A DNA stretch of 64,000 bases from positions 25,522 through 89,521 of the forward strand of contig CAIUPH010000092.1 of assembly GCA_903901015.1 (NCBI GenBank), read 5' to 3'. How positions within the stretch are numbered: the first letter of the stretch is position 1; each line of letters starts with the position of its first letter. Shown piece after piece: positions 52,680 through 59,119 of this stretch. A program made the translations under genes and the position numbers. The notes beneath the pieces were generated by a model that had not been told where the DNA came from, did no database searches, and worked only from the letters and a program-made list of their open reading frames with translations. Origin of the DNA: Candidatus Bathyarchaeota archaeon. Lineage in GTDB: Archaea; Thermoproteota; Bathyarchaeia; Bathyarchaeales; Bathycorpusculaceae.

Positions 52680-52850
52680 TTATAGTTCGCCTACATCTGG
52701 GCCTTCGTAGACGTATTCGATGATTTCGATTTTTCCGTCTTCTTTAATGACGACTTGGTAGTCTGCTTCGCAGATTGGGCAAGCAACTATTTCGCCGTCT
52801 TTAAGGCCATCCCGCTTGAAAGTGTTTCCGCAGTCAGTACATTTTAAAAT
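52680..52850 (-). CDS. 56-residue zinc ribbon without a standard start codon
   Basis: Minus-strand frame ILKCTDCGNTFKRDGLK, then GEIVACPICEADYQVV, ending in an acidic tail. Two C-x-x-C pairs form a rubredoxin/LysW-like ribbon; the EDWGE end of true LysW carriers is missing. The frame has no ATG, GTG or TTG upstream of the first cysteine before the preceding aIF1A stop. GGAGG right after that stop is 8-11 bases before in-frame ATC (52853) and ATT (52850), which may serve as rare starts. The gene would be co-transcribed with aIF1A. Confidence 0.65.
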   Translation of the reverse strand: MLKCTDCGNTFKRDGLKDGEIVACPICEADYQVVIKEDGKIEIIEYVYEGPDVGEL

Positions 52851-52866
52851 GATAGTGGCAGCCTCC

Positions 52867-53175
52867 TTACTCCATCTTGAGGTAGTTATGGCTTCGCAGC
52901 CAGTCAGACTGGTTTTTGCGGTAACGCCAGAAGATGTCGCCTCTCGTATCAGCTTGAAAATCCCACGGAGACACCAATACGATGTCGCCTTCCCGGATCC
53001 AAACGCGTCTTTTTAGTTTTCCGCGGACTCTGCACATTCGTTCTTTGCCATCTTGGCATTTAACCGTGATTCTTTCTGCACCGAGCATCTTAACAGCAAC
53101 GCCCAATACGTCGTTTGAGGAAGGTAAGACCATGCTGTCGAGGCTGCCCTCGTTTGTTATTTTTCGTTTACCCAT
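52867..53175 (-). CDS. eif1a: Translation initiation factor aIF1A
   Basis: S1-like OB-fold factor of 102 residues that binds the ribosomal A site during initiation: NDVLGVAVKMLGAERITVKCQDGKERMCRVRGKLKRRVWIREGDIVLVSPWDFQADTRGDIFWRYRKNQ. ATG 53175 (MGKRK) is clear because the longer TTG reading starts inside the TATA (TTGTATAATTGG, about 53204-53215 on the minus strand). Confidence 0.97.
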   Translation of the reverse strand: MGKRKITNEGSLDSMVLPSSNDVLGVAVKMLGAERITVKCQDGKERMCRVRGKLKRRVWIREGDIVLVSPWDFQADTRGDIFWRYRKNQSDWLRSHNYLKME

Positions 53176-53886
53176 TTTTTTACACTCATTTGGCTTAAGC
53201 CAATTATACAATCAGAATTGTTTTGAGAAAAAGCGTATAAATGGTCTAACTCTTCCTCTTAAGAACTCTAACCTTATAACATTAAGGGATGAGGCAGGTA
53301 TATTAGGGTAGCTTGTACAGAAGAGTTTTTCTTCCATAGTTTCAAGATATTTTTCAAAACATTTCTTTTAAGCATTATTTTTTTGTGAATCGGCTTGGAA
53401 TGTATTTCATTTTTGAAAAACGTTTTTTTCATCCATTCCTTTATAAGCACGCAGATACAATCAGGGATGAAGAGTTTCTATTATCCTATTGGAATAACTG
53501 ATTGAATAATTGATTCTTTTCAAAAAATAAAAAAGAGGAAAATGAAAATGTGCCAATTAAGAGCAGGTTTAGTTAAAAACTGTCGCAGATGCAAATCGAG
53601 TATTCGACTCAATTGCCCGATTAAAAAGCAAACGAAAAAGAAAGATTTCACCGATAACAAGAAACGCACTGGCGCAGAACAAAAAGCCTAAGAGTTTCCA
53701 AAAATAAATACGAGTTTTTTCTGCTCGTTCCTAAAGTTTTATTTTGTTGAATTTTCGAATTTATTAAAATATAGACCGTGACTTTTCGACATAGTTTTCA
53801 CCCAACAGAAAAAACCCCTGCAGCCAGAAAATAATAAAAAATAAAAAAGAAAATTGTTAAGATTTTAAAGATGCTCAGCTAAAAGC
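53176..53886. other. AT-rich gene-poor stretch
   Basis: About 700 bases with T- and A-rich tracts. Apart from the small frame at 53542-53691 and a short hairpin-like ACGAG...CTCGT around 53708-53726, I see no gene or known RNA. Confidence 0.4.
53542..53691 (+). CDS. Possible 49-residue basic cysteine-containing protein
   Basis: Short frame with GAGG just upstream and ATG at 53542 (or 53548). Reads CQLRAGLVKNCRRCKSSIRLNCPIKK with four cysteines in the first half, including C-x-x-C, then a lysine-rich disordered tail. The pattern resembles tiny zinc-binding nucleic-acid proteins common in this region. Not recognised; could be chance. Confidence 0.4.
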   Translation: MKMCQLRAGLVKNCRRCKSSIRLNCPIKKQTKKKDFTDNKKRTGAEQKA

Positions 53887-54027
53887 TTAGTATCTTCGTG
53901 GTGGTCTTCGTTTTGAGTAGCACTCTCGGCAGTAAACTGGTCTTGTACCGTCTGGCTTGAAAGGAACATCACATTCTTTTCCGCAGTCAGCGCAAGTTGC
54001 CTTGTGCATCTCTTTGTTATTATACAT
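53887..54027 (-). CDS. CxxC-x17-CxxC zinc ribbon protein, 46 residues
   Basis: Minimal protein consisting of the ribbon CADCGKECDVPFKP...PVYCREC with exactly 17 residues between the cysteine pairs, then a basic tail SKRRPPRRY. The CxxC-x17-CxxC domain is known as a small, often repeated zinc module, possibly RNA-binding. ATG 54027 has AGGAG ten bases upstream; ATG 54009 is an alternative. One of three genes with this domain within 3 kb (55075 and 56111 are the others). Confidence 0.8.
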   Translation of the reverse strand: MYNNKEMHKATCADCGKECDVPFKPDGTRPVYCRECYSKRRPPRRY

Positions 54028-54378
54028 TCGCTATTTCAACTCCTACTATTTTGGTTGTGCAAAAGTAGCTTCTGCACAATACCATCTAACGATGGTCCAT
54101 GCTTATAAATTAAGTGCTTTACCCGTTATGATCAACCATAAAAACAATTTTTATGCACAGGTTTCAGCGCTTCTTCAGCTGCTTAAAAGAAGCACACAAA
54201 ACCAGCCCAAAACGGGGTTAAACCCCAAATTAGGCTATGCACCGTTTTCCATCGTCAACCTAATATAGTTAACATTGCATTGTTAAGTAAATATTCGGGC
54301 AATTGAGAAAAAGTATGAAAGGGCATGGCTACAGCTTGGCTTTTTCTCGGATTTGACGATTGATTTGAGAGGGGTAAT
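54028..54378. other. Intergenic region
   Basis: Contains the minus-strand TATA-like TTTATAAGC (about 54103-54111) of the zinc-ribbon gene and the leader of the gene at 54379 (GAGGGGTAAT before its TTG). No gene seen. Confidence 0.4.
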
Positions 54379-55035
54379 TTGAGACAGAAAAAATCAACAT
54401 TAGGCGAGCATCTTGCGCTTCTTTCAGTTAAATATAACATTTATCCAAACGAAGTTTTCCAAGCGCTAATTACAGCGCGAAACAACGAAAAAGCAGTTTG
54501 TGGCAACCTAACTGTTGAATACCGAGGCAAAGTGAAGGGCGAAACAATCTTTCTAATCACAAAAGAAAGCGCAGTCGTCGCCCAATTCCGCGTCGGAGAA
54601 GAATTCCTCTTAAGAAAAGACAACCCCTTCGAAAGCTGGATGAGCACAGACAAAATCCGCAAGAAAATCGCCAAACAAAACACCGAATCAATCTACACTT
54701 CCATTCACGATTTAAGGGCAGGCATGAAACGGGTTAACTTGAAGGCGGAAGTTATAGAGATTCCCAAACCCGCACAGGTTCACACACAATTCGGCAACAC
54801 CGTCATGGTTGTCAACGCGTTGGTTGGAGACGACACTGGAAAAACCAAACTCTGCCTCTGGGAAGGACAAATCGGCACAATCGCCGTCGGAGACAACATT
54901 GAACTTAAGAACGCTCAGGTATGCGTCTTTAGGGGCGAGAGGCAACTGCGACTTGGAAAGAACGGTGTCTTAAATGTTCTGCCAAACAGCACTGAAGCAA
55001 TAAAACAACAGCTAGCAACTGCAGCTGTTAGATAA
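54379..55035 (+). CDS. Two-domain protein with C-terminal RPA-like OB fold
   Basis: Protein of 218 residues. Residues about 115-205 are an OB fold closely related to the whole protein at 3073-3366: IHDLRAGMKRVNLKAEVIEIPKP, VVNALVGDDTGKTKLCLWEGQIGTIAVGDNIELKNA. Residues 1-105 form a different alpha/beta domain (LGEHLALLSVKYNIYPNEVFQALITARNNEKAVCGNLTVEYRG) that I do not recognise. Probably a single-strand DNA- or RNA-binding protein. TTG at 54379 after GAGGGG. Confidence 0.75.
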   Translation: MRQKKSTLGEHLALLSVKYNIYPNEVFQALITARNNEKAVCGNLTVEYRGKVKGETIFLITKESAVVAQFRVGEEFLLRKDNPFESWMSTDKIRKKIAKQNTESIYTSIHDLRAGMKRVNLKAEVIEIPKPAQVHTQFGNTVMVVNALVGDDTGKTKLCLWEGQIGTIAVGDNIELKNAQVCVFRGERQLRLGKNGVLNVLPNSTEAIKQQLATAAVR

Positions 55036-55074
55036 ATTTTTTTTTAAAAAAAACAAAAAATTTTTATTTTTAAG
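55036..55074. terminator. Convergent A/T-rich terminator
   Basis: T9 followed by A-rich and T-rich runs between the plus-strand OB gene and the minus-strand ribbon gene; suits poly-U termination in both directions. Confidence 0.5.
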
Positions 55075-55284
55075 TTATTTCCAGTCAGTTCTTCTTCTGG
55101 ACCATGCTTGCTCTTTGGTTGATTCAGAATTGCTTTTATGGTCGGTTCCAGTTCGTGGTGTACTGTGCTTTGCTAAGCATTCTCTACAGTAAACTGGTTT
55201 ACCTGCTGTTGGTTTGAAGGGAACAGTGGCTGTTTTGCCGCAGTCACTGCATTTTATTTCTGTAACATTCGGTCTTTGAGACAT
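55075..55284 (-). CDS. CxxC-x17-CxxC zinc ribbon protein, 69 residues
   Basis: Ribbon CSDCGKTATVPFKP...PVYCRECLAKH near the N-terminus with the 17-residue spacing, followed by a polar, basic, probably disordered tail (SNSESTKEQAWSRRR). ATG 55284 has GGAG seven bases upstream; the longer reading to 55422 crosses the TATA-like CTTTAAATACTCG (about 55335-55347). A paralogue of the ribbons at 53887 and 56111. Confidence 0.82.
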   Translation of the reverse strand: MSQRPNVTEIKCSDCGKTATVPFKPTAGKPVYCRECLAKHSTPRTGTDHKSNSESTKEQAWSRRRTDWK

Positions 55285-55393
55285 TAAATTACTCCATGCA
55301 ATGTGAAAATTCGGAAAAACTTTCCTATTTTTCGAGTATTTAAAGAAGGAAGGTTGACTTAAATGTTTCCATAAACCCAAGATATCATTCAGG

Positions 55394-55607
55394 TTAATTG
55401 TCCTTGTTTTCACCTTCCCCAAAATTGTTTTTGCGTCTATGCAGAGTTTCCTTCATAAGACTCACTTCTTTGGCGTAGTCCATTAGAACCATCCGGCATA
55501 GCTTCGCTCTCACTTGTACCCAAACGACTCGACAGTTCAACGAGTATTTCTCTCTGTTCTTTGCTTAACACGACTTTAACCACGCATTTTCTAACCATAT
55601 CTTTCAT
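55394..55607 (-). pseudogene. Ribbon-helix-helix protein, frameshifted
   Basis: Two overlapping minus-strand frames join into one about 70-residue ribbon-helix-helix protein. Codons 55607-55500 give MVRKCVVKVVLSKEQREILVELSSRLGTSESEA (strand and first helix, from the second ATG). The continuation in the next frame from 55498 gives CRMVLMDYAKEVSLMKETLHRRKN (second helix and basic tail). Skipping one base at 55499 restores the fold. Either a real inactivating insertion, a sequence error or a slippage site. Confidence 0.6.
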
Positions 55608-55640
55608 TTTCCCCTAACGACCCATCAGGATGGTCTCAGG

Positions 55641-55841
55641 TTGTCCCTCGCGCGGTCCCCAAACGAAGGCGTAAACAGCGATTTTAGGGTCCTAAGCGCC
55701 GAGTACAAAGTGGACGGCAAAACCCAGATGCTCGAGGTTACGCTGGATTTGGGGCGGGAGAAACCGTTGCTTGCCGACTACGTCTATGCACTGCGCAGCA
55801 AAACCGACCGTTTAAGCCGAACTAAAACATCCAAAAACTGA
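55641..55841 (+). CDS. Hypothetical small protein
   Basis: Protein of up to 66 residues with a beta-rich look: DFRVLSAEYKVDGKTQMLEVTLDLGREKPLLADYVYALRSKTDRL. The start is uncertain (TTG 55641, no clear ribosome site). It ends ten bases before a ribbon-helix-helix frame at 55852, so the two may be a small operon. Not recognised. Confidence 0.45.
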   Translation: MSLARSPNEGVNSDFRVLSAEYKVDGKTQMLEVTLDLGREKPLLADYVYALRSKTDRLSRTKTSKN

Positions 55842-55851
55842 GGCATCCAAG

Positions 55852-56019
55852 TTGAGCAGGCGAGTTGTCGTTGAAGTTAAACCTGAGTTGCATAGGGAAC
55901 TGCATAAACTCGCCGTGCTAAACGACCTTAAAATCTACGTTTTAACGAATGCGATGCTTGAGGACTACTTAACTGATGAAGTTCGGGTTAAAGCCTTGCT
56001 TAGGCAGCTTAGAATGTAG
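55852..56019 (+). CDS. Small ribbon-helix-helix-like protein, 55 residues
   Basis: TTG-started frame: SRRVVVEVKPELHRELHKLAVLNDLKIYVLTNAMLEDYLTDEVRVKALLRQL. A basic beta strand (RRVVVEVKPE) followed by helix-turn-helix segments is the ribbon-helix-helix pattern of small DNA-binding regulators and antitoxins. It is short, so easily missed. No toxin is adjacent; the gene before it (55641) is a possible partner. Confidence 0.6.
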   Translation: MSRRVVVEVKPELHRELHKLAVLNDLKIYVLTNAMLEDYLTDEVRVKALLRQLRM

Positions 56020-56110
56020 GTTTGCCCTGTTTTTACTGGTGTTTTGGGAAGACTGTTTTTATAGCTGTCCAGAGTATTTGGGTGGATAAGAGAAGAGGGA
56101 AAAAACCTAA

Positions 56111-56758
56111 TTGACCCTTATTGTTGACGACGCTGGAAGCGGCGATTTGCTGTTCGGCGTTGTAGTCGGCGCCTACCACGAAGAAACAGGCGAATTCAAA
56201 TACGAACTAATCGACGTCAGGTTCTACCAAGAAATATTCCGCGAAAAAGAGTACCTGCAGGAATCCAGCCGCGTCGTCTCTAAACTTGTCTCCAAATTTA
56301 ACTTGAAGCCCGAAGAAGAAATCCACATCTGCCAGGGCTGCATCTTCGACGTAGCCGCAGAGGAACTGCAGAAAGTCTACGGTGAAAACCGAGTTAAACG
56401 CATCCACGTCGTAGGGGAAGCGCAGCGGCTAGTGGAAGTCGCTTACTTAGATGAAATACGCAACTTAGGCTACGAACCGTTAGCGGAACGGGATGAGAAA
56501 CGGGGCAAGAGCTTTTTCCACATGATGCGTTGGCTCAAAGATAACCCTGAAATGTTAAAGTACGCCAAAACTGGGTGGCCACGCCTAAAAAACTACCAGA
56601 TGTTCAAATCGTTCCACAAATTGCAAGTCTTTAACGCTGTATGCAGCGAATGCGGAGTTGAATGCGAAGTGCCCTTTAAGCCCAAAGCCGACAAGCCGGT
56701 GTACTGCCAAAAATGCTGGTCGGCGCATAAACCGCAGAGAAACGGAGAAAAACAGTAA
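56111..56758 (+). CDS. Unknown domain fused to CxxC-x17-CxxC zinc ribbon
   Basis: Protein of 215 residues. Residues 1-165 form an unrecognised alpha/beta domain that opens with TLIVDDAGSGDLLFGVVVGAY (acidic cluster followed by a hydrophobic strand, as in RNase H-like or other metal-dependent folds) and contains IHICQGCIFDVAAEELQ and RIHVVGEAQRLVEVAYLDEI. Residues about 180-205 are the ribbon CSECGVECEVPFKP...PVYCQKC, ending in a basic tail. A nucleic-acid enzyme is plausible but unproven. TTG at 56111; a TATA-like TTTTTATAGC lies near 56055. Confidence 0.7.
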   Translation: MTLIVDDAGSGDLLFGVVVGAYHEETGEFKYELIDVRFYQEIFREKEYLQESSRVVSKLVSKFNLKPEEEIHICQGCIFDVAAEELQKVYGENRVKRIHVVGEAQRLVEVAYLDEIRNLGYEPLAERDEKRGKSFFHMMRWLKDNPEMLKYAKTGWPRLKNYQMFKSFHKLQVFNAVCSECGVECEVPFKPKADKPVYCQKCWSAHKPQRNGEKQ

Positions 56759-56781
56759 ACACTAAAATTTTGGTTTAAAAC

Positions 56782-57096
56782 ATGAATGTAATATTTGATT
56801 TTAACTCTAATTGGTATGTACTCTTATTCGCATTTCTGGCAGCTTGGGCTGTTCTGTTCGTTGTTCGCCGCAAGTGGATAGCGAAGCATGAGATTAAACA
56901 GCAAGTGTTCCTGGCGTTTGGCGGTATGTGTTCGCTGGCGCTTATGGAGTTCTTCGCGGTATCCACGGGGCTCTGGAACTACACGCCTGGCAATTGGCCT
57001 GTGATTCTTTGGCCCACCTACTTCGTCGCCATACTGTTCGGTTATCAACTGCTAAGGTCAATTGAACGCCTGTTTCCACACAGACCCGTCATCTAA
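56782..57096 (+). CDS. Small membrane protein, three helices
   Basis: 104 residues with helices at WYVLLFAFLAAWAVLFVV, VFLAFGGMCSLALMEFFAV and VILWPTYFVAILFGYQLL, and a conserved-looking loop STGLWNYTPGNWP. This resembles the hydrophobic repeat unit of small archaeal membrane proteins of unknown role. ATG at 56782, 23 bases after the previous stop, so possibly the same transcript. Confidence 0.65.
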   Translation: MNVIFDFNSNWYVLLFAFLAAWAVLFVVRRKWIAKHEIKQQVFLAFGGMCSLALMEFFAVSTGLWNYTPGNWPVILWPTYFVAILFGYQLLRSIERLFPHRPVI

Positions 57097-57144
57097 AATT
57101 TGAGTTTGAATGCTTAAATACCGATTTTTCTACTCTTCTAGTGG

Positions 57145-57672
57145 TTGTGTTTTAGTTTGGCTTCTAACGATAAACAAGTAGTTCACAGCGACGTTGTCTG
57201 GTATGGTAAACCTTGGGTTGTTCCAGCCGCCATCGTGCGAACCGTCACCGTGATTGTATTCGCAACTCTTTTTCTAACGCTCGAATTCTATTCAGGCGGA
57301 GCCTTAGCGGGGTTAGTCGGCTTGCCCATTTGGGGGTGGACGCTTCTAATTTTCATCTTGATTTGGTTGGTCAGCATGGTTGAGGTTCTGGTTTTTCGAT
57401 TATCCAACAGCTATATCCTGTGCCAAGATGGCTTAGAAGTTAAGCAGGGCATTCTTAGGCTGCATTCGTTTGTGGTTACGCCCGCGGGTTTTGGCGACCT
57501 GCTGGTTTACCAATCCATCGGGGGCAGAATCTTCGGCTACGGTGAGTTAACTGTTAATTCGCAGGGAGAGCGAGAAACCAAATTGCGTCTGGTCCGTTCA
57601 CCCGTCAACGTGGCGTCTATGATGAGGGATATTATGGGTAAGCCTATTGTACGTGTGGAAGGCCGCGTTTAA
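57145..57672 (+). CDS. Membrane protein with PH-like (bPH2) domain
   Basis: 175 residues. Two close membrane helices (IVRTVTVIVFATLFLTL and GWTLLIFILIWLVSMVEVLVF) precede a cytosolic PH-like domain: RLSNSYILCQDGLEVKQGILRLHSFVVTPAGFGDLLVYQSIGGRIFGYGELTVNSQGERETKLRLVRSPVNV. This is the YdbS/YvbH-type architecture, thought to scaffold membrane complexes. TTG 57145 is used; TTG 57157 is possible. A TATA-like GCTTAAATACC is about 30 bases upstream. Confidence 0.75.
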   Translation: MCFSLASNDKQVVHSDVVWYGKPWVVPAAIVRTVTVIVFATLFLTLEFYSGGALAGLVGLPIWGWTLLIFILIWLVSMVEVLVFRLSNSYILCQDGLEVKQGILRLHSFVVTPAGFGDLLVYQSIGGRIFGYGELTVNSQGERETKLRLVRSPVNVASMMRDIMGKPIVRVEGRV

Positions 57673-57970
57673 CCAATCTTAGCTGTCCATTTTTTACTTG
57701 ATTATTCGAGCATTTGAATGTGTATTGCGTTTATTAATCGACAAATACAGTTGATTTCTTAATTGTTATGAACATTTCTCAAATCACTTTAAATCCCCAG
57801 CAGCATACTCTGTCATCAGAGCAAAACAAAACATGGTGGATTGGAATGTTGGGTTTAGAAGTCCAAGATAAAAACTGGTCGGGCTTGCTTTCCTTGCCCT
57901 TAAAATTAACGGGGCATGTCCATTCCAGCGTTCGTTACGCGCTAAGAGCATAAGGCAAGGAGGCACCAGC

Positions 57971-58075
57971 TTGAACAGCACAATAATCTTGTATTGCCAA
58001 ACCAAAACATCCATCCCCTGCTCGCAGGACTGCATCGCCTACAAAACATGCACCGCTCACCTCAAAAAACCTTAG
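57971..58075 (+). CDS. 34-residue cysteine-containing microprotein
   Basis: TTG-started frame eight bases after a perfect AAGGAGG. Product NSTIILYCQTKTSIPCSQDCIAYKTCTAHLKKP with cysteines at C-x8-C-x3-C-x5-C spacing, fit for one metal or Fe-S site. Too short for family recognition. The strong ribosome site and the similar ORF 81 bases downstream support it being real. Confidence 0.5.
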   Translation: MNSTIILYCQTKTSIPCSQDCIAYKTCTAHLKKP

Positions 58076-58156
58076 CATCGTATATCCAAGCATATTACAT
58101 AGGCTTATAAGAGCAAAACGCCGATGCAAGATGCCCCAATAGGAGGCGAAAAAAAA

Positions 58157-58282
58157 GTGTTGAGTAGAGACTGCGACGGCTGCACCCTTCTGCATATGTG
58201 CAGTGAACGTTACAGAAAAGTAAGCAAAGACGAGAAAGTTTACTGTCCAGATGGAACAGCGCACTTAGTAGACCAAAATTAA
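58157..58282 (+). CDS. 41-residue cysteine-rich microprotein
   Basis: GTG (or TTG 58160) start after AGGAGG (58141-58146). Product reads SRDCDGCTLLHMCSERYRKV...VYCPDGTAHLV: C-x2-C-x5-C-x14-C, with histidines nearby, a plausible zinc or Fe-S site. A TATA-like element is in AGGCTTATAAG near 58102. Likely a true small metal-binding protein of unknown role. Confidence 0.55.
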   Translation: MLSRDCDGCTLLHMCSERYRKVSKDEKVYCPDGTAHLVDQN

Positions 58283-58367
58283 CCCCCTCTTTTCCCAATT
58301 TTTGTTGTTCTTGATGCAAACGCTGAAATGCAAGCAATCCCAATTTAGGCTATTGCACGGTGATTGA

Positions 58368-58907
58368 GTGGATAAAGCCGATTTCTTAACTTGGGGCCGC
58401 AAATATGACAAGGCATTTGGTTGGCAGGCGCAGCGTGAGCGGGAACTCGGCGCGAAATTTCGCAGGAACAAAGCGTTGACATCCAAGGATTTGGCGGCTG
58501 TTGTTGAGTGGAAAACCAAAGATGACTCTGAACGGATGGCGCGAAGTCTTGCGCTGGTAGCCCGCAACGACGAGACAACAGTTAACAGATTAACCAGCCA
58601 GGCACTAAGCGTTCCCGGTAGCGAAGACAGCTACCGAATGAACTGCATCACATTACTCGAAGGCGTCAGCCCAATTCTTGCCAGCGTCATACTCACGTTC
58701 TTTGACCCCGCAAACTACTGCATCCTCGACGGCTACACCTGGAAAGCACTCCTTGGCAACGTTCCCCCGAACATGCAAAGCGCACAAAACTACCTTGTCC
58801 TGCTCTCCGCCATCAGGAAAACCGCAGCAAAACAAAAACTCGACGTAAGAATCATCGACAAAGCATTCTACAAAAAAGGCTTCGACCAAGCAAACAAAAC
58901 GCAGTAA
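58368..58907 (+). CDS. Hypothetical protein with HhH-like motif
   Basis: 179 residues, mostly helical, soluble. The segment LLEGVSPILASVILTFFDPANYCILDGYTWKALLG has the L-x-G-V-x-x-x-x-A-S-x-x-L...Y-x-I-x-D pattern of a family related to helix-hairpin-helix DNA glycosylases. The lysine/aspartate of active enzymes cannot be assigned with confidence. Possibly DNA repair. The start codon is TTG 58368. Confidence 0.55.
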   Translation: MDKADFLTWGRKYDKAFGWQAQRERELGAKFRRNKALTSKDLAAVVEWKTKDDSERMARSLALVARNDETTVNRLTSQALSVPGSEDSYRMNCITLLEGVSPILASVILTFFDPANYCILDGYTWKALLGNVPPNMQSAQNYLVLLSAIRKTAAKQKLDVRIIDKAFYKKGFDQANKTQ

Positions 58908-58910
58908 ACG

Positions 58911-59075
58911 ATGCGCAACACAGTGGATAGAAATATAAAGGAAGCAAAAACACGCGAATTTTACGCCATGCTGCAAAAGCGGAGCCAACAAGCCGAAGAA
59001 CACCCCGAAACACTCGTTCCCTTAGATGTACGCGGACTTCTCAAAAATAATTCATTAAAACCAAATGTAGGTTAG
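58911..59075 (+). CDS. Possible 54-residue small protein
   Basis: ATG-started frame three bases after the previous stop, no clear ribosome site: RNTVDRNIKEAKTREFYAMLQKRSQQAEEHPETLVPLDVRGLL. Helical and charged. It may be translated by coupling with the upstream gene. Not recognised. Confidence 0.35.
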   Translation: MRNTVDRNIKEAKTREFYAMLQKRSQQAEEHPETLVPLDVRGLLKNNSLKPNVG

Positions 59076-59119
59076 AATCTTCGTTAATCGGTTTTTTTGA
59101 AAGAAAAAGGTTTTGGCGT

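Noticed and set aside
53957..54268. 103-residue plus frame
   Set aside because: Antisense to the CxxC-x17-CxxC ribbon gene and its promoter; no coding character.
57768..57953. 61-residue plus frame
   Set aside because: No ribosome site or recognisable pattern; it ends directly before the ribosome site of the microprotein at 57971.
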